A stretch of DNA of 64,000 nt. Source: an uncultured Agathobaculum sp. Lineage in GTDB: Bacteria; Bacillota; Clostridia; Oscillospirales; Butyricicoccaceae. The notes under the pieces were generated by a model. That model was not told the origin of the DNA. It did not search any database and saw nothing but the letters and a program-made list of their open reading frames with translations. Positions 1 to 8,540 of the stretch are shown in pieces; within the stretch, counting starts at the first letter, position 1; every line of letters begins with the position of its first letter. Position numbers and translations under genes: made by a program. The stretch is taken from positions 186,001-250,000 of the forward strand of contig NZ_CALWJJ010000001.1 in NCBI RefSeq assembly GCF_944380985.1. Reading direction: 5' to 3'.

Positions 1-501
1 CGACCAAGTGTTTGCAACGCAGCCGAAAGCCTGCTCGTGCACAAAGACGTCGCGGCGCGGTTTCTGCCCATGGCAGCTGAGGAGCTTCGGTCAAGCGGCG
101 TCAAAATACACGGCTGCCCGCGCACAATGGATATTTTGGGCGCGGCCATTCTCCCCGCAACGGAGGAGGACTACGCCCGCGAGTATCTCGGCTATGAAAT
201 TTCATGCAAGGTCGTCGACTCGCTCGATGAGGCAATCGTGCACATCAATGCCTATAACACCGGCCACTCGGAGTGCATCGTCACCCGCGACTATGCCTCC
301 GCTCAGCGTTTTCTCGATGAGGTGGACGCTGCGGCGGTCTATGTAAACGCCTCTACCCGCTTTACCGACGGGTTTGAATTCGGCTTTGGCGCCGAGATCG
401 GCATTTCTACCCAAAAGCTACATGCGCGCGGCCCGATGGGTTTGACCGCGCTGACCACCACCAAATACATTATTTACGGAAACGGACAGGTGCGGGCATG
501 A
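1..501 (+). CDS. proA: Gamma-glutamyl phosphate reductase, C-terminal part
   Basis: Cytosolic NADPH-dependent enzyme of proline synthesis that reduces gamma-glutamyl phosphate to glutamate semialdehyde. The gene enters from the left edge already in frame (about 166 residues visible). The first codons read [13 protein letters not shown], which holds the catalytic cysteine of the aldehyde-dehydrogenase-like fold. The C-terminal signature with [16 protein letters not shown] is typical of ProA. The stop codon overlaps the next start by 4 bases (ATGA), so the two genes are translationally coupled. The N-terminal two-thirds lie outside the window. Identification is confident from the conserved C-terminal half. 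Confidence 0.95.
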   Translation, partial: RPSVCNAAESLLVHKDVAARFLPMAAEELRSSGVKIHGCPRTMDILGAAILPATEEDYAREYLGYEISCKVVDSLDEAIVHINAYNTGHSECIVTRDYASAQRFLDEVDAAAVYVNASTRFTDGFEFGFGAEIGISTQKLHARGPMGLTALTTTKYIIYGNGQVRA

Positions 502-1103
502 AAAAAACATTCGAGAAAGAATACAAATGGCGGGCGGATGATGATACGCTCGGCCAGGCGCTGCTCTGGGCTTCCTCCCGCATTGGCAGCCAGAGCCGCA
601 CAATCCACATGCAGTCGCAATATTATGATACGGCGGACGGGCTATTGCAAAGCCTTGGAGCCGCGCTTCGCCTGCGCCGTGAAAACGAGCGCAGCGTATG
701 CTGTCTCAAACTGCGCGGCGAGACCGCTTCTGGCGGCCTGCGCGCACACGAGGAATACCAGTGCGACGCACAGACAATCGAAGAAGGGCTGCGGGCGCTG
801 CCGTTCCAGGGCGCGCCGCGCGCGCTATGCGAAAAAGCGCTTGCCGCGCCGCTTGCGGTGATCTGCACGGTTGACTTTCGCCGCTGCTCCGTACTACTGC
901 AGCAGGACAACACGGTCTGCGAGCTTGCGCTCGACGAGGGCACGCTCACCCGCGCAGAGCACACCGCCCCACTGTGTGAGATAGAGCTTGAGTATGTCGC
1001 AGGAAGCGAGCAGGTCTTTCATAACTTAGCCTATGAGCTTGCCGCGTATCTCTCGCTTGTGCCTGAACCGGAAAGCAAACTGGCGCGCGCAATGAAATTA
1101 TAA
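498..1103 (+). CDS. CYTH-domain protein
   Basis: 201-residue protein of the CYTH (CyaB/thiamine triphosphatase) superfamily, whose members bind triphosphorylated substrates through charged residues in a beta-tunnel with Mg2+. The N-terminal EKEYKW matches the diagnostic ExExK element. Further signs are RLRRENE and KLRGE (basic strand residues near 57-73), the acidic strand CEIELEY near 155 and a late ESK-R motif. Related proteins hydrolyse inorganic or thiamine triphosphate or make cAMP; the substrate here cannot be told. It starts inside the proA stop codon and ends just before a terminator, so it is the last gene of the pro transcript. Confidence 0.8.
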   Translation: MKKTFEKEYKWRADDDTLGQALLWASSRIGSQSRTIHMQSQYYDTADGLLQSLGAALRLRRENERSVCCLKLRGETASGGLRAHEEYQCDAQTIEEGLRALPFQGAPRALCEKALAAPLAVICTVDFRRCSVLLQQDNTVCELALDEGTLTRAEHTAPLCEIELEYVAGSEQVFHNLAYELAAYLSLVPEPESKLARAMKL

Positions 1104-1119
1104 TGCAACCCACTGGCCG

Positions 1120-1153
1120 AACGGGCTGCCCGCTTGCGGGCAAGCCCGTTTTT
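1120..1153 (+). terminator. Rho-independent terminator after the CYTH gene
   Basis: GC-rich inverted repeat (AACGGGCT...AGCCCGTT, one bulge) followed by a run of five T, 16 bases after the CYTH stop codon. Confidence 0.8.
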
Positions 1154-1280
1154 CTATCCTGCGTCCAACCGTCGGCACAGGCAACGCACGGCTTTCTCCC
1201 TAACGGCCTGCACGCCTTTTGATGAAAAACTATACAAAATATTTATTTTTGTCCAATGTGCCTATTCTCATGCTGCATTC

Positions 1281-1309
1281 TTGCAAAAAAAAACGATCCC
1301 ATGTATAAT
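1281..1309 (+). promoter_or_regulatory. Sigma-A-type promoter for the MBL-fold gene
   Basis: TTGCAA at 1281-1286 and TATAAT at 1304-1309, separated by 17 bases. Transcription would start near 1316, only about 8 bases before the in-frame ATG at 1324. That ATG has no ribosome-binding site, which argues for the downstream start at 1393. Confidence 0.7.
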
Positions 1310-1392
1310 AGATGTGAGATAAAATGGGGTGTATTCTGCGGGCAGCGACGCAGGCTCTCCCCTGTGCCGCAACAGAAGAGGACGGATCGCGC

Positions 1393-2265
1393 ATGAAAGA
1401 AAAGCTCAGGCGTATATTATGGATCGCGGCCGCGGTTGTACTAATACTAAACGGGGCGCTGTTCGCCGCGGATAGCCTGTCCTCCCGGCGCACACTGACG
1501 CTCAACACCGAGGTGCATTTTGTCGACGTCGGCCAGGGCGATGCCTCTCTTTTGCTCTCGGGCGGCGAGGCCGTGTTGATTGACGCGGGTACCGCGCAGA
1601 CCGGCGACGCGCTTGTGCGCTATCTGAAGTCGCTCGGTGTGACCGAACTGTATGCGGCCGTCGCCTCCCACCCGCATGCTGACCATATCGGCGGCATGAC
1701 ACAGGTGCTAAATGCATTCCCGGTCGAGCATTTTTACATGGGGCCGGAGACGCAGAATACCACTACATACAACAATATGCTGGATGCGCTTGAATCGCAG
1801 GGCATCCGGCCCACCATCCCGGCGATGGGCGAGACGCTCTCCTTTTCCTCAGGCGCGACGCTCACCTTCGTCGGCCCGGCGGACGATGTGCCGGCAGACA
1901 GTCTCAACAACCGCTCGCTGATCGCGCTGTTCTCTACCGGCGCGCAACGTGTGCTGTTCATGGGCGACGCCGAGGCTCCCGCTGAGCAATCGCTGCTTGC
2001 CCATCACCCAGACCTCTCCTGCGATGTGCTCAAAGTGGGCCACCACGGTGCGGCGACCTCCTCTACCGAGGATTTTCTGCGTGCTATCCAGCCGTCCACT
2101 GCCGTTATCTGCTGCGGCGCGGATAACGATTACGGCCATCCCAGTGAACAAACGCTGCAAAACCTGTCTCTTGCGGGTGTGGACGACGTCCGCATCACAG
2201 CGGAAGACGGCACGGTCGTCCTCCCGCTCAACCCACCGTCAGATAGCAAGGAGAATGCCGCATGA
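1393..2265 (+). CDS. ComEC/Rec2-like metallo-beta-lactamase-fold hydrolase
   Basis: Secreted or membrane-anchored MBL-fold protein, about 290 residues from this start. An N-terminal hydrophobic segment (ILWIAAAVVLILNGALFAAD) acts as signal or anchor. It is followed by FVDVGQGDA (the typical ComEC C-terminal opening), DAGT, the metal-binding SHPHADHIGG, FMGDAE and VGHHGAATSS. It corresponds to the stand-alone form of the ComEC C-terminal nuclease domain, which in competence proteins is thought to degrade one DNA strand; phosphodiesterase-type activity is the best guess. An upstream in-frame ATG exists at 1324, but the promoter position disfavours it. Stop and next start overlap (ATGA), giving a two-gene unit with the DUF3006 gene. 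Confidence 0.85.
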   Translation: MKEKLRRILWIAAAVVLILNGALFAADSLSSRRTLTLNTEVHFVDVGQGDASLLLSGGEAVLIDAGTAQTGDALVRYLKSLGVTELYAAVASHPHADHIGGMTQVLNAFPVEHFYMGPETQNTTTYNNMLDALESQGIRPTIPAMGETLSFSSGATLTFVGPADDVPADSLNNRSLIALFSTGAQRVLFMGDAEAPAEQSLLAHHPDLSCDVLKVGHHGAATSSTEDFLRAIQPSTAVICCGADNDYGHPSEQTLQNLSLAGVDDVRITAEDGTVVLPLNPPSDSKENAA

Positions 2266-2495
2266 AACAGACCGGTATTGTCGATCGCTTTGAGGGCGAT
2301 CGCGTCGTCGTTGAAATCAACGGCGAAATGGCCGATTTTCCCCGTACCGACGCACCCGCCATGCTGGCCGAAGGCATGGTCGTTGTCGTACGGGATGGAC
2401 GCATCGCCGAGATCGATCAAATCGAAACCCAGCGCATTGAGGACGATATGCGCCGCCGTTTTGAGCGCATCCTTGGCAAACAGTCCGATGAATAA
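2262..2495 (+). CDS. DUF3006 family small protein
   Basis: 77-residue protein with the DUF3006 pattern: an N-terminal small beta-barrel-like stretch (GIVDRFEGDRVVVEIN), DFPR, then VVVVRDGRI, and a charged helical tail (ETQRIEDDMRRRFERIL). DUF3006 genes are commonly found next to ComEC-like MBL hydrolases, and here the start overlaps the hydrolase stop by 4 bases. No enzymatic motif is visible; a partner or regulator of the hydrolase is inferred only from the coupling. Confidence 0.8.
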   Translation: MKQTGIVDRFEGDRVVVEINGEMADFPRTDAPAMLAEGMVVVVRDGRIAEIDQIETQRIEDDMRRRFERILGKQSDE

Positions 2496-2525
2496 ATTAA
2501 ATAAATGAAAGGCGAACTAAACCCA

Positions 2526-3791
2526 ATGGAAAAGAAACCATTTTTGACCCTGCCGCAGGTGCAGGAAATCGTTAAAACCTACCCTACCCCTTTTCACATC
2601 TATGATGAAAAGGCCATCCGAGAGAATGCGCGCAAGGTAAAGGCTGCCTTTGCGTGGAACCCTGGCTTTAAGGAGTATTTTGCCGTTAAGGCAACGCCCA
2701 CGCCCCGCCTGCTCCAAATCCTGCACGAGGAAGGCTTTGGCTGCGACTGTTCCAGCCTTCCCGAACTGCTGATGAGCCGCGCGTGCGGTATTACCGGGCA
2801 CGAGATCATGTTCTCCTCCAACGTAACGCCCGCAAAAGACTACAAGCTCGCCTCCGATCTGGATGCGATCATCAACTTTGACGACATCACCCACCTCGAT
2901 TTCTACGATAAAATTGGCCAGTGGAAAGAGACCATGTCCTGCCGCTTCAATCCAGGCGGAGACTTCGTGCTGGACAACGAGATCATGGACACCCCGCAGG
3001 AAGCCAAATATGGCATGACCCGCGAACAGCTGATTGAAGCGTTCTTGTATATGAAAGCCAAAGGCGTCAAGCACTTCGGCATCCATGCTTTCCTTGCCTC
3101 CAACACAGTAGCAAACGAATATTATCCCGCGCTCGCGCGCATCCTGTTCCATCTTGCAGTCGAGGTGCAGCGCGAGACCGGCGTGCACATCGCATTTATC
3201 AACCTGTCCGGCGGCGTAGGCATTCCCTACCGCCCTGGTCAGGAGCCGAATGACATCATGGCTATCGGCGAGGGTGTGCATCAGGCGTTCGACGAGGTGC
3301 TCGCGCCGGCAGGCATGAGCGATGTCGCGATCTATACCGAGATGGGCCGTTTTATCCTAGGGCCTTACGGCGCGTTGGTGACGCAGTGCATCCATCAGAA
3401 GCACACCTACAAGGAATACGCTGGCCTGGATGCGTGCGCGGCTAACCTGATGCGGCCGGCGATGTACGGTTCATACCATCATATTACCGTGCTGGGCAAG
3501 GAGGACGCACTGTGCGACCACACATACGATGTGACCGGCGGCCTATGCGAAAACAACGATAAGTTCGCTATCGACCGCAGCCTGCCCGAGATTGCGACCG
3601 GCGACTATATCTACATCCACGACACGGGCGCGCATGGCTACTCGATGGGCTATAACTACAACGCCAAGCTCCGCTCGGCTGAGCTGCTGCTGCGTGAGGA
3701 TGGTTCGGTCGAGATGATCCGCCGCGCGGAAACGCCCAAGGACTATTTTGCAACCTTTGACTTTACCGGCCTGTTCGACGGCATCAAATAA
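2526..3791 (+). CDS. lysA: Diaminopimelate decarboxylase (clostridial/Bacteroidetes-type variant)
   Basis: PLP-dependent fold-III decarboxylase that makes L-lysine from meso-diaminopimelate, about 421 residues. Visible landmarks are YFAVKATPTP with the PLP lysine near residue 52, GIHAFLASN, LSGGVGIPYRPGQ (phosphate-binding glycines), YTEMGRFILGPYG, and GGLCENNDKF at the place of the usual CESGD active-site cysteine loop, so a divergent but cysteine-containing version. The chosen ATG at 2526 has a GAAAGGCG site 11 bases upstream; an in-frame ATG at 2505 would add seven residues and lacks a good site. A strong terminator follows directly. Confidence 0.88.
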   Translation: MEKKPFLTLPQVQEIVKTYPTPFHIYDEKAIRENARKVKAAFAWNPGFKEYFAVKATPTPRLLQILHEEGFGCDCSSLPELLMSRACGITGHEIMFSSNVTPAKDYKLASDLDAIINFDDITHLDFYDKIGQWKETMSCRFNPGGDFVLDNEIMDTPQEAKYGMTREQLIEAFLYMKAKGVKHFGIHAFLASNTVANEYYPALARILFHLAVEVQRETGVHIAFINLSGGVGIPYRPGQEPNDIMAIGEGVHQAFDEVLAPAGMSDVAIYTEMGRFILGPYGALVTQCIHQKHTYKEYAGLDACAANLMRPAMYGSYHHITVLGKEDALCDHTYDVTGGLCENNDKFAIDRSLPEIATGDYIYIHDTGAHGYSMGYNYNAKLRSAELLLREDGSVEMIRRAETPKDYFATFDFTGLFDGIK

Positions 3792-3795
3792 AATT

Positions 3796-3828
3796 AAAAA
3801 GAGTGCGTTTTTTAACGCACTCTTTTTC
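3796..3828 (+). terminator. Terminator after lysA
   Basis: Perfect inverted repeat AAAAAGAGTGCGTT / AACGCACTCTTTTT with T-run, 5 bases after the lysA stop. The A-tract on the other side means it can also serve the convergent gene at 3879-4427. Confidence 0.85.
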
Positions 3829-3878
3829 TTTTTTAAACGCCGGATACGTCGGCGCGCCGCTCTTTTCTCGCGCGATAC

Positions 3879-4427
3879 TCAGCGCATGACAAAATAAAGC
3901 AGCACGAGTGCCACCACGATAACAGCTGTTACCACTGGCAGCAGCTTAAACGAAGCGTTATCTTCCATCGGCTGCTCGTCCATTTCTAAGGCCTGCTCCT
4001 CCGCCAGGCGGGCAAGCTCGTCCTCGTCCATCTGCTCTTCTTCGAGCGCCTGCTTTGTCTCGTCAATCAGCGCGCGGGCACGAGCAGTATCTGATGACTC
4101 GACCAGTACCTCTACCACATACTGCGCGCGCCGGCCGGTGACCGCGCCTGCGTGCTGCGTCATCACCTGCCGCATCTCAGCGTCGATGCCACTATCGCGC
4201 AGCATATCCCGGATCATCTCCGCGTTGATCCGCGCTGCCGCAGTATATACCGCAATCGGATCTTGCAGCCGAATCTCGCGTTCAGCTACCTGTTTGGTTG
4301 CAGCGTCATCTGCCTGTGGTTCCATATCCTGCTGCGCAGGCAGGCTGTCCACCAGCGGAATATGACAGGCCATGCACTCGGTTTCGCCCGCTGGAAATGC
4401 CGTTTTACATTTAGGGCACCAGGGCAT
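3879..4427 (-). CDS. Tail-anchored zinc-ribbon protein with DUF2007-like domain
   Basis: 182 residues. An N-terminal zinc ribbon (CPKC at 4-7, CMAC near 18-21) is followed by a charged linker. Next comes a region resembling the DUF2007 signal-transducing fold (PIAVYTAAARINAEMIRDML followed by GIDAEMRQ... and YVVEVLVESSDTARARALI), then an acidic helical segment and a single C-terminal transmembrane helix (LLPVVTAVIVVALVLLYFVM). It is predicted to sit in the membrane with its body in the cytoplasm. The start is supported by AAGGAGGGG upstream. Function is unknown; the zinc ribbon and the ferredoxin-like fold suggest a binding or sensing role. Confidence 0.7.
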   Translation of the reverse strand: MPWCPKCKTAFPAGETECMACHIPLVDSLPAQQDMEPQADDAATKQVAEREIRLQDPIAVYTAAARINAEMIRDMLRDSGIDAEMRQVMTQHAGAVTGRRAQYVVEVLVESSDTARARALIDETKQALEEEQMDEDELARLAEEQALEMDEQPMEDNASFKLLPVVTAVIVVALVLLYFVMR

Positions 4428-4461
4428 TGCGTATCCCCTCCTTCGGGATCAGTATACCATA

Positions 4462-5016
4462 TTAACCATGCTCTTTCCAGATAAAAATTGGTAGTGGCGG
4501 ATCATTCGGCCGATTGATCCAGTCACATGCTAGAACAGTGAACAACCGGTCATTTATCCCTTTTAAGTACGATAATATAGAATTTTTCTCCTCATAACCG
4601 TTTTCTTTGCCGTAATATAGCGCAAGTGTCATCACGCCGCCGGAACGCAGCAATGTAAGCCCTGCGCTGATGGCGGGCAGCGAAGAAGCGGCTGTGGTGA
4701 AAATTTTCGGGTCTCCGCCCGGCAGACGGCCAAAGTTGAACATGATACAGTCGACCGTTCCGGGCGAGACATAGCGCGCCATATTGGCATGGCTATCCTG
4801 TATCACTTCAGCCTGCAGGCCCTCGCTCTCGAGCAGCGCACGCGTCTCGCAAACAGCCCTCTCCTGTATGTCAAACGCCATTACCCGACCCTCGTTCCCC
4901 GCCAGGCGGCACAGCAAAGCGGTATCGCGCCCCCTGCCTGCGGTAGCGTCGATGCAGAACGCGCCCGGATGAACCTGCCGCCGCAGAAAATCATGTATAA
5001 TGCTCAGCGTATTCAT
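4462..5016 (-). CDS. mnmM: tRNA U34 aminomethyl methyltransferase, YtqB/MnmM family
   Basis: Class I SAM-dependent methyltransferase of the YtqB (rRNA_methylase-named Pfam) family, about 184 residues, the usual length. Motif I is CIDATAGRGRDTALL, followed by VMAFDIQERA (acidic end of strand 2), VDCIMFNFGRLPGGD (the NFGxLPGGD signature of the family), SGGVMTLALYYG and a C-terminal PPLPIFIWK. Bacillus subtilis YtqB was identified as MnmM, which methylates 5-aminomethyl-2-thiouridine at the tRNA wobble position; the assignment rests on that family knowledge. ATG at 5016 was chosen over 5052 because GGAGG lies 7 bases upstream of it. Confidence 0.8.
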   Translation of the reverse strand: MNTLSIIHDFLRRQVHPGAFCIDATAGRGRDTALLCRLAGNEGRVMAFDIQERAVCETRALLESEGLQAEVIQDSHANMARYVSPGTVDCIMFNFGRLPGGDPKIFTTAASSLPAISAGLTLLRSGGVMTLALYYGKENGYEEKNSILSYLKGINDRLFTVLACDWINRPNDPPLPIFIWKEHG

Positions 5017-5090
5017 TTTTGCTCCTCCATACCTACATGATGATAATATCATACCACAGCGTCAGCTGCCACGCCAGCATAGCGGAGTGC

Positions 5091-5142
5091 ACAAAACAAG
5101 AGCTGTCCGACGCCCTTTGGCGTCGGACAGCTCTTGTTTTTA
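5091..5142 (-). terminator. Bidirectional terminator between mnmM and the feo operon
   Basis: Near-perfect inverted repeat AACAAGAGCTGTCCGACGCC / GGCGTCGGACAGCTCTTGTT with a 4-base loop and T-runs on both strands. It lies 8 bases beyond the stop of the Cys-rich feo protein. Confidence 0.85.
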
Positions 5143-5149
5143 TATTAGG

Positions 5150-5311
5150 CTACGCATCCTCATCTGGAGGCGTTGGTTCGTGGCATGACGCGCAGCTGCT
5201 TCCGCAGCCCGAGCAGCCAGAGCAGCCGCCCGACTTAGACTGCCGGATCGTCGCCCGCAGCGCGAGCGCGATAACAGCAAGCACGAGCAGGCCCACAATC
5301 AGCGTCGTCAT
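5150..5311 (-). CDS. FeoB-associated Cys-rich membrane protein
   Basis: Short gene encoding 53 residues: one N-terminal transmembrane helix (TLIVGLLVLAVIALALRA) followed by a cysteine cluster (GGCSGCSGCGSSCASC) and an acidic tail. This is the architecture of the small FeoB-associated Cys-rich proteins (PF12669) found downstream of feoB in many Clostridia; a role in ferrous iron handling is inferred from that association. A near-perfect GGAAAGGAGGCG site lies a few bases before the ATG. It is the last gene of the feo operon, 33 bases downstream of feoB. Confidence 0.85.
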   Translation of the reverse strand: MTTLIVGLLVLAVIALALRATIRQSKSGGCSGCSGCGSSCASCHEPTPPDEDA

Positions 5312-5344
5312 TTGATTTTCGCCTCCTTTCCCTATCCGTAAACT

Positions 5345-7852
5345 TTAGCTATTGGCCTGCACACTCATACGGTGCAGGTTTGCATCCGCATTCACCTTGG
5401 CCGGCTTGCGCAGCAGCAGGAAGAGCATGAGCGCCAGCACAACGATGGCCGCGACCGTACCGATGCCGAACGAAAGCTCGCCCGTAATTAACCCGCCGAA
5501 CTGATAGACCATCAGTGACACACCATAGGCAAATACCATCATATACCCAATCGCAAAACATGTCCAGCGCCAGTTGTTCATCTCGCGCTTAATCGCGCCC
5601 ATCGCCGCAAAGCACGGTGCGCACAGCAGATTAAAGCACATGAACGAGTAAGCGCCTACCGCGGTGAACGCAGCCGCCAGATTACTCCAAATCTCGGTGC
5701 CATTCTCCGCGACCTCGGCAAAGCCGAAAATCTGTCCAAAAGTGGCAACGACGTTCTCCTTGGCAATCCAGCCGGTGACGGTCGCCACAACCATTTCCCA
5801 GCTACCAAAGCCGAGCGGCGCAAAGATCGGCGCGATGGCCGAGCCGATGCTCGCCATAATGCAGTTATTAATATTTTCAACTGCACCGAAGGTACCGTTC
5901 TCCCAGCCGTAGCCGAGCAGGAACCACAAAACAATGGTCGACAGCAGAATAACCGTACCTGCTTTCTTGATAAACGACCAGCCGCGCTCCCACATCGAGC
6001 GGAGTACATTGACCAGGGTCGGGATATGGTAGGCGGGCAGCTCCATGACAAATGGAGCAGGCTCGCCCGCAAACACCTTAAACTTCTTGAGCATGATACC
6101 CGAAAGAATGATGGCGAGCACTCCGATCAGATAGGCCGAGAATGCAATCCATCCCGCATTGTCAAACAGTGCGCCCGCAATCAGCGCGATGATCGGCAGC
6201 TTTGCGCCGCAGGGAATAAAAGTGGTTGTCATAATGGTCATGCGGCGGTCTCGCTCCTGCTCAATGGTGCGCGAGGCCATAACGCCCGGAATACCACAGC
6301 CCAAACCGATCAGCATCGGAATAAAGGACTTGCCGGACAGGCCAAATTTGCGGAAGATGCGGTCCATAATAAAGGCAACGCGCGCCATGTAGCCGCAGTC
6401 CTCCAGAATGGCAAGGAAGATAAACAACACGAGGATCTGCGGCACGAAGCCCAGAACTGCACCAACGCCGGCAACAATGCCGTCCATAATCAGGCTGTAC
6501 AGCCAGTCGGCAATGCCGAGCCCCTCGAGCGCACCGCCCAGCAGCACCGGGATGCCCGGCACCCAGATGCCATAGTTTGCCGGATCGGGCTGCTCCGTAG
6601 CAACCGCAGTCTCAAACATACCAAAGTCGACTGCCTGCTCGGTGACCGCGCCGGTCTCCTCATCCTCAAACACCGCGGTGCCAACAATGCCTGCTGCTGC
6701 GGGGTCGGCCGATAATGCAGCCGCCGCCTCGACTATCGCTTGCGCATCCGGCTCCTCGGCCTGAAGCTGCTCTGTAATCGCCAAAACGTCAACGCCGCCA
6801 GCTTCAGCCGCCTCAAGCCAAGCATCGCGATAAACCGTCTGGGTCTCATACTCTGCGCTGGCCTGCTCGTAGGCGCCTGCGCCATACATCGCGAGGTGCC
6901 AGCCCTCTCCAAATACACCGTCGTTTGCCCAATCGGTCAGAATCGCGCCGACCGAGGTGACCGATACATAATAAACAATGCACATTACAAGCGCAAAGAT
7001 AGGCAGCGCCAGAATGCGGTTGGTAACAATGCGGTCAATTTTATCCGAAACCGTCATACTGCGCTTTTTCTTCTGCACGCATGTCCGGACAACACCGGTG
7101 ATATACTGATAGCGCGCATCCGTGATGATGGACTCGGCGTCATCGTCAAGCTCGTCCTCGACCGCAGTGATGATCTTCTCCAGCTTATCGCGGGTGCCCT
7201 CGCTAAAGTGGAAGCGGGCAAGCACCTTTTCATCGCGCTCGAACAACTTGACTGCAAACCAGCGGCGATGTTCCTCCTCAGTCACGTCGCATATCATATC
7301 GGTAATCTGGCTGAGCGCGTTTTCAATCACATCAGAAAACTGATGCACCGCCGGCACTGCACCAGAAGCAGCCGCCTTTTTCGCCGCCTCCATCAGCTCG
7401 CCGGTACCGCGGCCCTTGAGTGCGGTGGTTTCAACTACCGGCACGCCCAGCGCGCTGGACAGCTTGCCGGCGTCGATCGTATCGCCACGCTTTTTTACAA
7501 TATCCATCATGTTAAGCGCGATGACCACCGGAACACCCATTTCAAGCAGCTGAGTGGTTAAGTACAGGTTGCGCTCAATGTTGGATGCATCGACCAGGTT
7601 GACGATTGCATCCGGCCGCTCACCTACCAAAAAATCGCGGGTGATAACCTCCTCCAGCGTATACGGAGACAGCGAATAAATGCCGGGCAAGTCGGTGATC
7701 TGCACTTCTTTATCCGCCTTGTACCGTCCCTCTTTCTTCTCTACGGTAACGCCCGGCCAGTTGCCAACATACTGTGTCGCGCCGGTCAGGTCGTTAAACA
7801 TCGTTGTCTTGCCGCTATTCGGATTGCCGGCAAGTGCCAAACGAATCGACAT
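5345..7852 (-). CDS. feoB: Ferrous iron transporter FeoB with large extracytoplasmic insertion
   Basis: Polytopic Fe2+ transporter, 835 residues. It has an N-terminal G domain (GNPNSGKTTMFNDLTG P-loop at 8-23, YVGNWPGVTVEKKEG, DLPGIYSLSPY G3, LNMMDI G4), a GDI-like helical region (about 165-260) and a membrane domain. The membrane domain carries Gate motifs including GLGCGIPGVMASRTIEQERDR split around FIPCGAKLPI. Between the first transmembrane helix (about 280-300) and VPGIPVLLGGALEGLG there is an acidic, Ala/Glu-rich insertion of roughly 110 residues not present in the E. coli protein. It follows two feoA genes in the same operon; ribosome-binding site GAAAGGGG. Confidence 0.95.
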   Translation of the reverse strand: MSIRLALAGNPNSGKTTMFNDLTGATQYVGNWPGVTVEKKEGRYKADKEVQITDLPGIYSLSPYTLEEVITRDFLVGERPDAIVNLVDASNIERNLYLTTQLLEMGVPVVIALNMMDIVKKRGDTIDAGKLSSALGVPVVETTALKGRGTGELMEAAKKAAASGAVPAVHQFSDVIENALSQITDMICDVTEEEHRRWFAVKLFERDEKVLARFHFSEGTRDKLEKIITAVEDELDDDAESIITDARYQYITGVVRTCVQKKKRSMTVSDKIDRIVTNRILALPIFALVMCIVYYVSVTSVGAILTDWANDGVFGEGWHLAMYGAGAYEQASAEYETQTVYRDAWLEAAEAGGVDVLAITEQLQAEEPDAQAIVEAAAALSADPAAAGIVGTAVFEDEETGAVTEQAVDFGMFETAVATEQPDPANYGIWVPGIPVLLGGALEGLGIADWLYSLIMDGIVAGVGAVLGFVPQILVLFIFLAILEDCGYMARVAFIMDRIFRKFGLSGKSFIPMLIGLGCGIPGVMASRTIEQERDRRMTIMTTTFIPCGAKLPIIALIAGALFDNAGWIAFSAYLIGVLAIILSGIMLKKFKVFAGEPAPFVMELPAYHIPTLVNVLRSMWERGWSFIKKAGTVILLSTIVLWFLLGYGWENGTFGAVENINNCIMASIGSAIAPIFAPLGFGSWEMVVATVTGWIAKENVVATFGQIFGFAEVAENGTEIWSNLAAAFTAVGAYSFMCFNLLCAPCFAAMGAIKREMNNWRWTCFAIGYMMVFAYGVSLMVYQFGGLITGELSFGIGTVAAIVVLALMLFLLLRKPAKVNADANLHRMSVQANS

Positions 7853-7891
7853 GATGTTTCCCCTTTCTGATTAGTCCTGACTAACTCATGT

Positions 7892-8113
7892 TCAATCGAC
7901 CAAAATCTGTTCTGCATCCGCCTTGCGCAGCGAAAGTTCATAGCCGCGCACAGTGACCTCGATCGGATCGCCAAGTGGCGCCACCTTGCGCACATATACT
8001 TCTGCGCCACGGGTGATGCCCATATCCATGATGCGGCGGCGGGTCGCCCCCTCGCCCTCGATCTTGCGCACGGTCACGGTTGATCCACACGGCGTATTCC
8101 TCAGATTCCCCAT
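7892..8113 (-). CDS. feoA: FeoA domain protein, second copy
   Basis: 73-residue SH3-like FeoA domain protein. The pattern GEGATRRRIMDMGITRGAEVYVRKVAPLGDPIEVTVRGYELSLRK is the family core (…RLxxMGixxGxxI…APxGDPixi…xxxLxLrk). FeoA supports FeoB-mediated ferrous iron uptake, probably by touching its cytoplasmic domain. It lies 39 bases upstream of feoB and 15 bases after the first feoA. This copy keeps the canonical APLGDP loop, unlike its neighbour. GAGGAGGGG ribosome-binding site. Confidence 0.92.
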   Translation of the reverse strand: MGNLRNTPCGSTVTVRKIEGEGATRRRIMDMGITRGAEVYVRKVAPLGDPIEVTVRGYELSLRKADAEQILVD

Positions 8114-8128
8114 GTTGTGCCCCTCCTC

Positions 8129-8338
8129 TCAAACCATAATTCGCGAGGCCATCTTCTGCGAAATCGCCACGCGCGAATCTTTTACCGAAACAATCAGATT
8201 GCCCGCCAAAGACGAAACTACCGATACCTTTGTTCCCTCGACAAAACCGAGATTTTGCAAAAACTGCCTGGTCTGATCCTTTCCACAGATCGACTTGACT
8301 GTGGTTTCCACGCCGGTATCCATCATTGATAGTGGCAT
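8129..8338 (-). CDS. feoA: FeoA domain protein, first copy (divergent)
   Basis: 69-residue FeoA-like domain: QTRQFLQNLGFVEGTKVSVVSSLAGNLIVSVKDSRVAISQKMASRIMV. The central loop is SLAGNLIV rather than APLGDPI, the form seen in the divergent FeoA partner that often precedes a canonical FeoA in Clostridia. First gene of the feo operon, with an AAGGAGTGG site; its upstream region carries the candidate iron operator and promoter. Confidence 0.88.
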   Translation of the reverse strand: MPLSMMDTGVETTVKSICGKDQTRQFLQNLGFVEGTKVSVVSSLAGNLIVSVKDSRVAISQKMASRIMV

Positions 8339-8387
8339 GATGATGATCCACTCCTTACTATATCGTCAGTAAAGTTCAAACACTGGT

Positions 8388-8405
8388 AGTTAGAACATCC
8401 TAACT
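8388..8405 (-). promoter_or_regulatory. Candidate metal-responsive operator of the feo operon
   Basis: Palindrome AGTTAG-N6-CTAACT just downstream of the predicted feo start point. The same AGTTAG-N6-CTAAC arrangement recurs at 10176-10193 before the DUF3793-flavodoxin genes. The half-site TTAG/CTAA resembles DtxR/IdeR/MntR-type boxes, but the protein that binds is not encoded in the window. Confidence 0.6.
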
Positions 8406-8419
8406 CCTTTTATAATTGA

Positions 8420-8448
8420 AGTTTACCACTGCTAACCATCTTTGTCAA
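8420..8448 (-). promoter_or_regulatory. Promoter of the feo operon
   Basis: On the minus strand TTGACA (8448-8443), a 17-base spacer, then TAAACT (8425-8420) preceded by TGG. The spacer contains the extra operator half-site GGTTAGC (8437-8431). The flavodoxin-operon promoter has the same spacing and the same half-site in its spacer. Confidence 0.65.
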
Positions 8449-8540
8449 GCTGTGTTTTGCGTTTTGTCGTTTCGCACAAGAAACGCGCAGTACGCACATA
8501 CTAATTCGTCGCGCTTCCCATGTTCCGCCGGATAGGAGGA

